Shown one piece after another: positions 27,296-40,419 of a stretch of DNA of 64,000 nucleotides. The notes below the pieces were generated by a model. It was not told the origin of the DNA. It saw only the letters and a list, made by a program, of their open reading frames with translations, and did not search any database. The number at the start of each line of letters is the position of its first letter. Position 1 is the stretch's first letter. Position numbers and translations under genes: made by a program. Source of the DNA: Microbacterium sp. SORGH_AS_0428 (GTDB lineage: Bacteria > Actinomycetota > Actinomycetes > Actinomycetales > Microbacteriaceae); assembly GCF_031453615.1 (NCBI RefSeq), contig NZ_JAVIZT010000001.1, positions 682,001 through 746,000 on the forward strand, given 5' to 3'.

Positions 27296-28993
27296 TCAGT
27301 GGGCGGGGCCGGCGAGGGCGAGCAGCTCGCGCGCGTGTGTGAGTGCTGCGTCGGAGTCTGCCAAACCCGAGAGCAGTCGCGCCATCTCCGCTTCCCGCTC
27401 GGCTCCCGTCAGACGCCGGACGCTGGACTGGGTGACGGAGCCGTCGTTCTGCTTCACGACGCTGAGATGGTTCGTCGCGAACGCCGCCACCTGGGCGAGG
27501 TGGGTCACGACGATCACCTGCGAGGTCTCGGCGAGGCGGGCCAGGCGCCGACCCACCTCGATGGCGGCGGCGCCGCCGATTCCCGCATCCACCTCGTCGA
27601 AGACGAACGTGGGCACCGGATCGGTCGCGGCGATCACGACTTCGATCGCGAGCATGACGCGACTGAGCTCGCCGCCCGACGCCCCCTTCGACACGGGGCG
27701 AGGAGCCGCTCCCGGATGCGGGGCGAGGAGGATCGCGACCTCGTCGCGTCCTGCGGCGGATGCGGGCGTCTCACTCACCTGCACGTCGACGCGGGCGTCG
27801 GGCAGGGCGAGGGCGTGCAGCTCCTCGGTGACATCGGCGGCGAGGCGCCCCGCCGCCTTGCGACGCGCCGCGGTCAGCGCCGTGGCCGCGGCGTCGAGGC
27901 GCTCGACGACCTGCGCGCGCTCGGCGCTCAACCGCTCGACGCGCGAGTCGTCGTCGTCGAGCTCGGCCAGGCGGTCGGCGCCGTCGGCGGCGAGTGTCAG
28001 TGCGGCTTCCAGGCTGCCGTGGGCGCGCACGAGCGCGGCGAGCACGCTGCGGCGCTCCTCCACCGCGGCGAGCTCGGCAGGTCCCGTCTCGTCGAGATCG
28101 GCGAGATAGCCCGCGACGGTGCCGGCGAGATCGACGATCCGGTACGAGATCTCGGCGGCCTGCTCCGCCATCGCCGCGACGGCGGGGTCGGCGTCGGAGA
28201 CGCGTTCCAGGGCGCGACGCGCCTCGGCGACGAGCATGGATGCATCGGGGGCGTCGTGTTCGCTGGCGAGCGCCTCATGTGCGAGAGCCGCCGCGGCTCT
28301 GAGCTCTTCCACGTTGGCCAGCAGCTCGGCGCGCGCCGCCAGCTGCACGTCCTCCCCCGGCTGGGGGGCAGCGGCCTCGACCGCGGCGAGATCAGCGCGC
28401 AGCTGCTCCGCCTCGCGCAGCCGCTCGTCGCGGCGCTGGACCAGCTCGGTGAGTTCCGCATCCAGTTCACGCACCCGGTCGTACGCGCGCCGATACTCCG
28501 CCAGCGGGGCGGCGACGCTCTGTCCCGCGTAACGATCGAGGGCATCGCGTTGCGCCGCCCCGGAGCGCAGGCGAAGCTGGTCGGACTGTCCGTGGACGGC
28601 GACCAGGAGATCGGCGAGGTCCGTGAGCACGCCGACCGGTGCCGACCTGCCGCCCACCGTGGCGCGGCTGCGTCCCTCGGCGCTCAGAGTGCGGCCGAGG
28701 AGAAGCTCGGCGCGGTCGCCTGCGACCGGGTCCAGGTCTCCGCCCGCCTCGCGGACGCGGTCGGCGGCAGCACCGTCGGCATCCACGAGCCAGACGCCCT
28801 CGACCGCCGCGGCGGAGGCGCCCGAGCGAACGACCCCGGAGTCGGCCCGCGCGCCGAGCAGGAGCCCGAGCCCGGTGACGACCATCGTCTTGCCCGCGCC
28901 GGTCTCGCCCGTGATGGCGGTGAAGCCGGGGCCCATGGGCAGCGTGGCGTCGGCGATGACGCCGAGCTCTCGCAGGCGTATCTCCTCGATCAC
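27296..28993 (-). CDS. recN: DNA repair protein RecN
   Basis: RecN is an SMC-like ATPase of double-strand-break repair. The 565-residue protein has Walker A TGETGAGKTMVV near residue 30, long coiled-coil arms from about 150 to 380, the ABC signature-like ASGGELSRVMLAIEVV, and Walker B TFVFDEVDAGIGG. The start GTG at 28993 overlaps the nadK stop by 4 bp. The order tlyA-nadK-recN is typical of actinobacteria. Confidence 0.95.
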   Translation of the reverse strand: MIEEIRLRELGVIADATLPMGPGFTAITGETGAGKTMVVTGLGLLLGARADSGVVRSGASAAAVEGVWLVDADGAAADRVREAGGDLDPVAGDRAELLLGRTLSAEGRSRATVGGRSAPVGVLTDLADLLVAVHGQSDQLRLRSGAAQRDALDRYAGQSVAAPLAEYRRAYDRVRELDAELTELVQRRDERLREAEQLRADLAAVEAAAPQPGEDVQLAARAELLANVEELRAAAALAHEALASEHDAPDASMLVAEARRALERVSDADPAVAAMAEQAAEISYRIVDLAGTVAGYLADLDETGPAELAAVEERRSVLAALVRAHGSLEAALTLAADGADRLAELDDDDSRVERLSAERAQVVERLDAAATALTAARRKAAGRLAADVTEELHALALPDARVDVQVSETPASAAGRDEVAILLAPHPGAAPRPVSKGASGGELSRVMLAIEVVIAATDPVPTFVFDEVDAGIGGAAAIEVGRRLARLAETSQVIVVTHLAQVAAFATNHLSVVKQNDGSVTQSSVRRLTGAEREAEMARLLSGLADSDAALTHARELLALAGPAH

Positions 28994-29913
28994 GCCGTGA
29001 CCTCGCCCGCCGGTCCCCGCCATCCGGTGACGGGCAGGTGGAACTTCTGCACGAGGCGCTCGGTGAACGCCGGCGGATGCAGGCGCGCGAGACGCACCGG
29101 CTCCGAGGAGCGGCGGGCGACGACGCGCGCCCCCGGCGGCAGTTCGTGCGAGCGACGGCCGTCGCACCAGAGGATGCCGGTGCCGTGCGTCCGGGCCAGC
29201 ACTTCGATCGCGACCGCGGCCTCCGGTCCGACAACGAGCGGCTTCGCGAAAAGCGCGTGCGCCGACAGCGGGACCACCGAGATGGCTTCCACCGTCGGCC
29301 AGATGATGGGGCCGCCGGCGGAGAAGTTGTAGGCGGTCGAACCGGTGGGGGTCGCGATGACGACGCCGTCGCATCCGAAGCTCGAGAGGGGGCGCCCGTC
29401 GATCTCCATGACGACCTCGAGCATCCGCTCGCGGCTCGCCTTCTCGACGGTCGCCTCGTTCAGCGCCCAGGTGCTGTAGATGACCTGCCCGGAGGCGTCC
29501 TTGACCCGCACCGACAGGGCGAGGCGTTCTTCGACCCGGTAGTCGCGGGCGATGACCCGCGCCACGGCCTCGTCCATGTCGTCTCTCTCGCTCTCGGCGA
29601 GGAAGCCCACGTGCCCCATGTTGATCCCGAGCACGGGGGCGGTGCCGCTGCGGACCATCTCGGCCGCGCGGAGGATCGTGCCGTCGCCGCCGAGCACGAT
29701 CGCGAGCTCGATCTCGTGCAGGGGCACGTCGACGCCCAGCACGGCCAGGTCGGCGCAGCGCGGCAGCACTTCGGCGAGCTCGTCGCGATCGTCTTCGGCC
29801 AGCACGGGGGTGGCGCCCGCGGCGCGCAGGGCCGAGATCACCCGATCGGCCGCCTCGACGGTGTCTGCGCGGCGCGCGTGGGCCACCACGAGGATGTGGC
29901 GCGGATCGGTCAT
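28990..29913 (-). CDS. nadK: NAD kinase
   Basis: NadK phosphorylates NAD to NADP. The 307-residue protein has the GGDGTILRAAEMV motif near residue 75, GINMGHVGFLAE after it, NEATVEKAS, and the conserved GSTAYNFSAGGPI segment. The ATG at 29913 (MTDPRHIL) overlaps the tlyA stop by 4 bp; a longer reading upstream is open but not in the family. Confidence 0.95.
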   Translation of the reverse strand: MTDPRHILVVAHARRADTVEAADRVISALRAAGATPVLAEDDRDELAEVLPRCADLAVLGVDVPLHEIELAIVLGGDGTILRAAEMVRSGTAPVLGINMGHVGFLAESERDDMDEAVARVIARDYRVEERLALSVRVKDASGQVIYSTWALNEATVEKASRERMLEVVMEIDGRPLSSFGCDGVVIATPTGSTAYNFSAGGPIIWPTVEAISVVPLSAHALFAKPLVVGPEAAVAIEVLARTHGTGILWCDGRRSHELPPGARVVARRSSEPVRLARLHPPAFTERLVQKFHLPVTGWRGPAGEVTA

Positions 29914-30710
29914 CGCACTCCCGTCAGCTCGGTCACAGTGCTCTCCCATTCTGACGGAATGCGCCCGCCGGTGCGCCCGAGATGCACGAGGTACTCCTGG
30001 TTGCCGTGCGTCCCGACCACGGGAGAGGCGATCAGGCCCGCCGTCTGCAGGCCCGCGTCCCACGCCTGCCAGAGCACGGTCGAGATCGACTCCGCCCGCT
30101 GGGCCGGGTCAGTGACGAGACCGCCGCGCACGGCGGTGCGGCCCACCTCGAACTGCGGTTTGATGAGCAGCACGATGTCGCTCGTGTCGGTGACCACCGA
30201 ACGCACGGGTTCGAGCACGTGGGACAGGGAGATGAACGACAGGTCTCCCGTGACGATCTCGGGCGTGTACGGCATCCCCGCGGCCTCGGCGAGGGCGGCG
30301 GAGTCCATGAAGCGGACGTTGAACCCCTCCACGGCGATCACGCCGGCATCCCGGCGCACGCTCTCGGCGAGCTGGTCGTGCCCCACGTCGACGGCGAGCA
30401 CCGGCTCGGCGCCTCGCTCGCGGAGCACCTGGGTGAACCCGCCCGTACTCGCGCCCATGTCCAGGGCCGCGCGTCCGGCGACGTCGATCTCGAACGCGTC
30501 GAGCGCGGCGAGGAGCTTGTGTGCGGCTCGACTCACATAGTGATCGGATGCGGCGACGGCGATCTCGGCGGACTCGGGGACGCGATGCGAGGGCTTGACC
30601 ACGGCGGTGCCGTCGACCGAGACGAGGCCCTGCGTGATCAGCGCCGCTGCGTGTGTGCGCGAACGCGCGAGCCCGCGCGCGGCGACGGCGGCGTCGAGAC
30701 GCTCGGTCAT
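29910..30710 (-). CDS. tlyA: rRNA 2'-O-methyltransferase TlyA
   Basis: TlyA methylates cytidines of 16S and 23S rRNA; in mycobacteria its loss gives capreomycin resistance. The 266-residue protein has an N-terminal S4 domain (ERLDAAVAARGLARSRTHA) and an FtsJ-like methyltransferase domain with SAM motif DMGASTGGFTQVLRE near residue 90, GDLSFISL and LLIKPQFEVGR. Its ATG overlaps the stop of a 49-residue protein by 4 bases. Confidence 0.95.
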   Translation of the reverse strand: MTERLDAAVAARGLARSRTHAAALITQGLVSVDGTAVVKPSHRVPESAEIAVAASDHYVSRAAHKLLAALDAFEIDVAGRAALDMGASTGGFTQVLRERGAEPVLAVDVGHDQLAESVRRDAGVIAVEGFNVRFMDSAALAEAAGMPYTPEIVTGDLSFISLSHVLEPVRSVVTDTSDIVLLIKPQFEVGRTAVRGGLVTDPAQRAESISTVLWQAWDAGLQTAGLIASPVVGTHGNQEYLVHLGRTGGRIPSEWESTVTELTGVR

Positions 30711-30856
30711 CCGGCGTGCGGTCCGGAGTCGAGGCGGCGAGCGATGTCGTCGAGCAGGACCGCGTAGGCTGCGGCACGGTCTCCGAGGGGCTGCTGCTCG
30801 ATCACCTCGAGTGCGGGCAGCAGATCATCGGCCGGCTCCGTGGGTTCTGCGTGCAT
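30707..30856 (-). CDS. Small protein, 49 aa, coupled to tlyA
   Basis: A short frame begins with ATG at 30856 (MHAEPTEPADDLLPALEV), continues EQQPLGDRAAAYAVLLDD and ends ARRLDSGPHAG. Its TGA overlaps the tlyA ATG. The sequence is acidic and helical with a plausible amphipathic pattern, and similar tiny proteins sit before tlyA in related actinobacteria as I recall. It has no recognised domain. Confidence 0.6.
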   Translation of the reverse strand: MHAEPTEPADDLLPALEVIEQQPLGDRAAAYAVLLDDIARRLDSGPHAG

Positions 30857-30895
30857 CACCCCAGGATACGGCTCACCCCCCGTACGGACGGTGCG

Positions 30896-31927
30896 TCAGG
30901 GCCGATGGAACGGATCCGCGTACAGCTCCTCGGGCACCCGGAAGCCGAAGATCGCCCGACCTGTCGACCAGATGGCCGCAGCACCCGCGCGCACGAGATC
31001 GATCGGACGCGAGCCCGCGGACAGGATGCGGAGGTCCGCCCCGTCCACGGCGACGCGCGCATCGCCGACGATGGTCACGTCGCCCTTGACCTTGGTCTGC
31101 GGGTAGGGCTCGTGCAGTTCGCGGAGGTCCCCGAGGATGAAGTCGGGTCGCGAAGTGGAGGGTGCGGCCAGGACGTGCTTGGGCCGGTCGATGCCGGTGA
31201 GCACGAGCGCCGACGGGATGCCGGCGGCCTGCGCGCCCGCGATGTCGGTGTCGAGACGGTCGCCGATGAAGAGCGCGCGGCGCGCGTCGAACCGGGCGAG
31301 TGCCTCTTCGAAGATGGGTGTCTCGGGCTTTCCCGCGACGACCGCGAGACGGCCGATGGCGGTGTGGACCGCGGAGACGAGCGTTCCGTTTCCGGGTGCG
31401 ATGCCCCGGGCCTGCGGGATGGTCCAGTCGGTGTTGGTGGCGATCCAGGGGATCCCGCCCTCATCCTCGGGCGTCTTGAGGGCGAAGGCAGCCTCGGCGA
31501 GATCCGCCCACCCCACGTGCGGCGCGAAGCCCTGCACGACGGCGGCCGGGTCATCCTCGGCCGAGCGCGTGACGACGAAGCCGGCCTTCTCGAGCTCGAC
31601 GACGAGGCCCTCGCCGCCGACGACGAGGATCGTCGCGCCGGCGGGGACACGGGTGCGCAGCAGTCGCACCGCGGCCTGCGGGCTCGTGACCACGTCGTCG
31701 GCGGTCACGGTCAGACCGAGCTCGCTCAGGTGCGCGGCGACGCTGGCGTCGGTGCGAGATGCGTTGTTGGTGATGAAGCCGAGTCGACGTGTCGCCGCGA
31801 CGGTGTTCAGCGCGTCGACGGCGTACGGCAGCGCACCCGCGCCGGCGTACACGACGCCGTCGAGGTCGGCCAGCACGGCGTCCACTCCTTCGAGCGGAGT
31901 GGGAGCGGAGCGACCGAACAGTGCCAT
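30896..31927 (-). CDS. HAD-IIA family hydrolase (NagD-like phosphatase)
   Basis: The 343-residue protein has HAD motif I LADLDGVVYAG near residue 20, the conserved ITNNASRTDASVA (motif II region), VAGKPETPIFEEA with the motif III Lys, and GDRLDTDIAGAQAAGI as motif IV. HAD-IIA enzymes dephosphorylate small phosphorylated metabolites such as glycerol phosphate or nucleotides. The start overlaps the stop of the repeat protein by one base. Confidence 0.88.
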   Translation of the reverse strand: MALFGRSAPTPLEGVDAVLADLDGVVYAGAGALPYAVDALNTVAATRRLGFITNNASRTDASVAAHLSELGLTVTADDVVTSPQAAVRLLRTRVPAGATILVVGGEGLVVELEKAGFVVTRSAEDDPAAVVQGFAPHVGWADLAEAAFALKTPEDEGGIPWIATNTDWTIPQARGIAPGNGTLVSAVHTAIGRLAVVAGKPETPIFEEALARFDARRALFIGDRLDTDIAGAQAAGIPSALVLTGIDRPKHVLAAPSTSRPDFILGDLRELHEPYPQTKVKGDVTIVGDARVAVDGADLRILSAGSRPIDLVRAGAAAIWSTGRAIFGFRVPEELYADPFHRP

Positions 31928-33744
31928 CAGCGCTCCTGGTCCTGGTCGTCGTCCACGGTCGTGGAGCTCTGCGCGTCGGCGGCCGCATCCGCGGCGGCGA
32001 GGAGTTCCTCCACCTCCGCGGCGATCGAGTAGTCGTCCTCGTCGTCCTGGTCTGCGTCGTCGTCGATGTTCTCGTCGGTCTCGGCCTGGACTTCCTCGTC
32101 CGCGTCGGCCGCGTCGACGGCGGCGTCCTCGGTGAACTCCTCGTCGAAGATCTCCTCGACGTAGATCTCCTCGTCGGATCCGTTGCCCGCTGCCTCGTCG
32201 AGTGCTTCGGCGGCGATGTCCGCCCGCCGCGTCCACTCGGCAGCTTCCTCGTCGCGACCGAGCTCTTCGAGCACCGCCGCGCGGGCTGCGAACAGAGCGG
32301 GGCTCCACTCGAAGGCGCGGTCGGGGTCGAGCTCGGGGATGTCCAGTTCGGCGAGGGCACGCTCGGTCTCACCGAGGTCCAGCCGCGCGCCGGAGAGCGC
32401 GATCGCGAGGGAGACCCGCACCGCGACCGGGAGCGTGTTCCGCTCGACGGCGCGACCGACCTCGATCGCACGGTCGGGCCGCCCGACACCGCGCTCGCTG
32501 TCGACCATGAGCGCGATCTGATCCTCATTGCCGGAGATCCGACGGTAGGTGCGCAGCTCGCGCAATGCGAGCGCGTAATCGCCGGTCGCATAGGCGGTGA
32601 TGGCGACGCTCTCCCGCACGACGGCGATCCGGCCGGCACGACGGGAGGCCGCGAGGGCGTGCTCGTGCGCGCGCTGCGGGTCCTCGTCGATCAGGCGGCC
32701 GGCCATCACCAGGTGGCGAGCGACTTCCTCGGCGTTCTCCTTGCTGAGCGTCTTGAGTTCGTTACGGGCGCTGGGATGCAGATCGCGCGCCGTGATCTCC
32801 TCGGGAACCTCCGGCTCCGCCACCTTGGCCGCGCGGACCGCATCGCGCTGCGGCGGACGCGAGGAGCGGTCGGAGTCGTAACCGCCGCGGTAGGGGCGGT
32901 CACCACCCTCACGGGGACGGTACGGACGGTCGCCGCCTTCGCGCGGACGGAACGGACGGTCGCCGCCTTCGCGCGGACGGAACGGGCGGTCACCACCCTC
33001 ACGAGGACGGAACGGGCGGTCGCCGTCCTGACGGGGACGGTCGGACTGCGCACCATCACGCGGACGATACGGGCGGTCGCCGCCTTCGCGGGGACGGAAC
33101 GGGCGGTCGCCGTCCTGACGGGGACGGTACGGGCGGTCGCCGCCTTCGCGGGGACGGTACGGGCGGTCGCCGCCCTCGCGGGGACGGAACGGGCGGTCGC
33201 CGTCGCGACGGGGACGGTCGGACTGCGCGCCATCGCGCGGACGATACGGGCGGTCACCGTCCTGACGGGGGCGATACGGGCGGTCGCCACCCTCGCGCGG
33301 ACGGAACGGACGATCGCCATCGCGACGGGGACGGTCGGACTGCGCGCCATCGCGCGGACGATACGGGCGGTCACCGTCCTGACGGGGGCGATACGGGCGG
33401 TCGCCGTCCTGACGGGGACGGTCGGACTGCGCGCCATCACGCGGACGATACGGGCGGTCACCGTCCTGACGCGGACGATACGGGCGGTCGCCACCCTCAC
33501 GGGGACGGAACGGACGATCGCCATCGCGACGGGGACGGTCGGACTGCGCACCATCGCGCGGACGGTACGGACGGTCGCCGTCCTGCCGCGGACGGTAGGG
33601 ACGATCACCGTCCCTACGCGGACGCTCCGAGCCCTGGCCATCCTGGCGCGGACGGTAGGGACGGTCGCCGCCCCGGTTCGGGCGGTCTCCGCCGCGGGCG
33701 CGCGAAGACTCCCGACGCTGCTCGTTGTCGTCGTTGTTCGTCAT
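31927..33744 (-). CDS. Arg-rich RPYRPR-repeat, TPR and acidic-tail protein
   Basis: This 605-residue protein has three parts. Residues ~18-288 are a disordered, strongly basic array of about 25 units of GDRP[YF]RPR, with DGAQSDRPR as a recurrent longer unit. Residues ~300-515 are helical and TPR-like (NAEEVARHLVMAGRLIDEDP, YALALRELRTYRRIS, ERALAELDIPELDPD). The last ~90 residues are very acidic (EEIYVEEIFDEEF, DDDADQDDEDD). RNA binding is plausible from the basic array but unproven. GAGGAG lies upstream of the ATG at 33744. The gene is the first downstream of the rRNA operon terminator. Confidence 0.8.
   Translation of the reverse strand: MTNNDDNEQRRESSRARGGDRPNRGGDRPYRPRQDGQGSERPRRDGDRPYRPRQDGDRPYRPRDGAQSDRPRRDGDRPFRPREGGDRPYRPRQDGDRPYRPRDGAQSDRPRQDGDRPYRPRQDGDRPYRPRDGAQSDRPRRDGDRPFRPREGGDRPYRPRQDGDRPYRPRDGAQSDRPRRDGDRPFRPREGGDRPYRPREGGDRPYRPRQDGDRPFRPREGGDRPYRPRDGAQSDRPRQDGDRPFRPREGGDRPFRPREGGDRPFRPREGGDRPYRPREGGDRPYRGGYDSDRSSRPPQRDAVRAAKVAEPEVPEEITARDLHPSARNELKTLSKENAEEVARHLVMAGRLIDEDPQRAHEHALAASRRAGRIAVVRESVAITAYATGDYALALRELRTYRRISGNEDQIALMVDSERGVGRPDRAIEVGRAVERNTLPVAVRVSLAIALSGARLDLGETERALAELDIPELDPDRAFEWSPALFAARAAVLEELGRDEEAAEWTRRADIAAEALDEAAGNGSDEEIYVEEIFDEEFTEDAAVDAADADEEVQAETDENIDDDADQDDEDDYSIAAEVEELLAAADAAADAQSSTTVDDDQDQER
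32880..33690 (-). repeat. Coding minisatellite of GDRP[YF]RPR units
   Basis: About 800 bp of imperfect tandem repeats with a basic period of 30 bp and recurrent 21- and 36-bp units. The DNA copies vary mainly at third codon positions. The array lies wholly inside one reading frame. Confidence 0.9.
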
Positions 33745-33776
33745 TCGCTCTCTCCTCGCGACGTAAAACCCCTGGG

Positions 33777-33816
33777 AAAAACAGAAATGGCCACCCAGCT
33801 TTGGGTGGCCATTTCT
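33777..33816 (-). terminator. Rho-independent terminator of the rRNA operon
   Basis: A perfect 15-bp stem (AGAAATGGCCACCCA paired with its complement, 4-base loop) followed on the minus strand by TGTTTTT. It lies 8 bp after the 5S gene. Confidence 0.92.
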
Positions 33817-33824
33817 AAAAGGAG

Positions 33825-33941
33825 TCCGGCGGTGTCCTACTCTCCCACAGGGTCCCCCCTGCAGTACCATCGGCGCTGAGAGGCTTAGCTTCCGGGTTCG
33901 GAATGGGACCGGGCGTTTCCCTCTCGCTATGGCCGCCGAAA
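33825..33941 (-). rRNA. rrf: 5S ribosomal RNA
   Basis: On the minus strand the RNA begins GTTTCGGCGGCCATAGC and contains CCCATTCCGAACCCGGAAGC and GGGAGAGTAGGACACCGCC, the standard 5S landmarks. Ends are estimated to a few bases. Confidence 0.95.
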
Positions 33942-33990
33942 CACTATTGATGTTTCAAGTCATGCACACAACAAAAGAATGTTGTCTGCG

Positions 33991-34013
33991 GTTCTCGACC
34001 GTACATCGAGAAC
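33991..34013 (-). other. Hairpin in the 23S-5S spacer
   Basis: The perfect 8-bp inverted repeat GTTCTCGA / TCGAGAAC with a 7-base loop lies between 23S and 5S, probably a processing hairpin of the precursor RNA. Confidence 0.5.
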
Positions 34014-34017
34014 CACT

Positions 34018-34029
34018 CAGTGGACGCGA
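34018..34029 (-). other. 23S processing stem, 3' arm
   Basis: CAGTGGACGCGA is the exact reverse complement of 37250-37261. The two arms flank 23S and can pair in the precursor to form the stem cut by RNase III-like enzymes. Confidence 0.7.
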
Positions 34030-34051
34030 ACAGCTTCAGTTCAAACGAAGT

Positions 34052-37155
<3,104 letters not shown>

Positions 37156-37249
37156 ATCACATGAGTTTGAATCGTCAACTCGAAAATTGACTAAATGATC
37201 TAAAAAAGATCACCTGTGAAATGAATCCGAAGATTCATCTCTAAGATGC

Positions 37250-37261
37250 TCGCGTCCACTG
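37250..37261 (-). other. 23S processing stem, 5' arm
   Basis: TCGCGTCCACTG pairs perfectly with 34018-34029 on the far side of 23S. Confidence 0.7.
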
Positions 37262-37280
37262 TGTAGTTCTCAAAGTACGG
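37262..37280 (-). promoter_or_regulatory. BoxA-like antitermination motif in the 16S-23S spacer
   Basis: The minus strand reads CCGTACTTTGAGAACTACA, resembling the TTTGAGAACTCAACA-type boxA leader element of actinobacterial rRNA operons. The surrounding spacer (37156-37545) holds no tRNA gene; the rest of its ~390 bp shows no other recognised feature. Confidence 0.55.
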
Positions 37281-37541
37281 GCGGTACCAACCCCCACTGC
37301 ACAAGCAGCAGAAGAAGGCCCAGAGGTACAGCCGCAACCCCCAAAGGAGTCACACCCGGTCCCTCAGGACCCAACAGCGTGCACGCCCTCACCCAAGAAC
37401 CCAGCTCCGTTCCAAACCCGAAGGTCGTACTAGAAACCAGACACTCACATGAGAGCCTCGTCAAATGTTCCACCCATGAGCTCCCAGCGAAGAACGTATG
37501 CCTTCGAACTGGGTTCTGGAAGTCCGAAGACTTCAGATGCT

Positions 37542-39069
<1,528 letters not shown>

Positions 39070-39240
39070 AAGAAAAATGCATACACACAACGGAAAAAGA
39101 AGTGCGCAGCGAGTTTGAACTGACCAAAAGGATGCCATCACTGACAATCCATAACGCCAACCCCAAAGGGTTGGACTTGATCCAAAGGAATCTCACCCAG
39201 CCGAAGCTGGAACGAGGTTATTTGGCATTTGACAAGTGCA

Positions 39241-39262
39241 CGCTGTTGAGTTCTCAAGGAAC
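39241..39262 (-). promoter_or_regulatory. BoxA-like antitermination motif in the rRNA leader
   Basis: The minus strand contains CCTTGAGAACTCAACAGC, the conserved actinobacterial rRNA leader motif, about 175 nt upstream of 16S. The 39070-39602 interval is otherwise leader and promoter DNA with a small CCAACCC/GGGTTGG hairpin near 39163; no gene is seen. Confidence 0.65.
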
Positions 39263-39398
39263 GGATGCTCCCACCATCGGACCTCTCGGTCGTCACCATG
39301 GGGCAACTATTCGTTTCTCCCGGCTCGGTGTCGGATCGGCGCTTCGCTCTTGACAGAGCAGTGGTCCCAAGATCTGACTCGTGGAGTTCGGGATCCTC

Positions 39399-39428
39399 AT
39401 CCTACTCGCATCTGCGACAAGATCTCAA
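39399..39428 (-). promoter_or_regulatory. Probable rRNA operon promoter
   Basis: On the minus strand TTGAGA (39428-39423) and TAGGAT (39404-39399) are separated by 18 bp. The site lies about 330 bp upstream of 16S and before the boxA-like motif. Other promoters may exist in this leader. Confidence 0.5.
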
Positions 39429-39602
39429 GTCGAGATCTTCAGGATGAGGGGTGGTTCTCCGCTTGAGGGGGCGCCGGGCCTCTCGGCCTCTCCGCTCTTC
39501 CCTGTGGGGCGAACAAGTAATAAGTTACGTGGGTTCCGGCCGTCTGCCAACTCGAGCGCACCTCCCGGGCGTGTCGCGCATGTTTCCGCGGTCCGCGTGG
39601 GA

Positions 39603-40403
39603 TCACTCCCCCGCCAGATACTCGATCGCCGCCGCACGGAACACGCGTGAGCCCGGGGCGTTGAAGTGGTGTCGATCGGGGATCTCCAGGAAGGTGCCGT
39701 GCGGCGCGGCCGCGGCCAGGGCACGCGAGCCCTCGATGATCGCGTCCTGGGTACCCGTGGCGAACAGCACCGGCTGCGTGGGAGCGAGCGCGGGATCCGG
39801 GTCCGCGGTCCCTGAGGAGCGCAGCCCCTGCGCGATGGCCCAGAGCGCACGCAGATCGTTTCCCGGCACCCGCTCGGTGAGGGCGATGTAGTCCTGGGTG
39901 ACGCGATCCGTGACCGGCGTGCCGTCCTCGATGAGGGCTCTGACCTGATCCAGGTCGAGACGCCCCAGCGGGACGCCGTCGGGCACGCCGCCCAGCACCC
40001 CCCGCAGCACGCGCTCGGGGAGATCGCGAAGGACCTCCCACCCCACCCGGGCTCCGAGGGAATAGCCCACGTACACCGCATCGTCGATGAGGTACGTGTC
40101 CATGACCGACTCGACGTCACGGGCGAGCTCGCGCAGGTCGTAGTCACGAGCCTCGTGCGGCTTGTCGCTCGCACCGTGCCCGCGCTGATCCAGACCCACC
40201 ACGCGGAATCCCGCCCGCTGCAGGTCACGCACCCATCCCGTGCTCACCCAGTTGTCGCGCGTGCTCGAGGCGAATCCGTGCACGACGACCGCCGTCGGCG
40301 CGTCCGGCTCCCCCCACGAGTATGTGGCGATGCGATGCCCTTCACCCACCATCACGTAGCGGGGTTCGGGCATCTCGGTCAGGGCGGGCAGCGCGGCGGT
40401 CAC
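39603..40403 (-). CDS. Alpha/beta hydrolase
   Basis: The 266-residue protein (GTG start at 40403; GGGAG about 11 bases upstream) has VVVHGFASSTRDNW with the HG oxyanion motif, VVGLDQRGHGASDKP, the nucleophile elbow GYSLGARVGWE near residue 113, VLFATGTQDAII with the acid residue, and IPDRHHFNAPGS with the catalytic His. It belongs to the epoxide hydrolase/haloperoxidase-like group; the substrate is unknown. It overlaps no neighbour and ends near the rRNA promoter. Confidence 0.87.
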   Translation of the reverse strand: MTAALPALTEMPEPRYVMVGEGHRIATYSWGEPDAPTAVVVHGFASSTRDNWVSTGWVRDLQRAGFRVVGLDQRGHGASDKPHEARDYDLRELARDVESVMDTYLIDDAVYVGYSLGARVGWEVLRDLPERVLRGVLGGVPDGVPLGRLDLDQVRALIEDGTPVTDRVTQDYIALTERVPGNDLRALWAIAQGLRSSGTADPDPALAPTQPVLFATGTQDAIIEGSRALAAAAPHGTFLEIPDRHHFNAPGSRVFRAAAIEYLAGE

Positions 40404-40419
40404 GCCTCGATTCTGCTCC

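Noticed and set aside
32880..33690. Regular repeats that could look like a CRISPR array
   Set aside because: There are no unique spacers, and the period fits a protein repeat read in a single frame.
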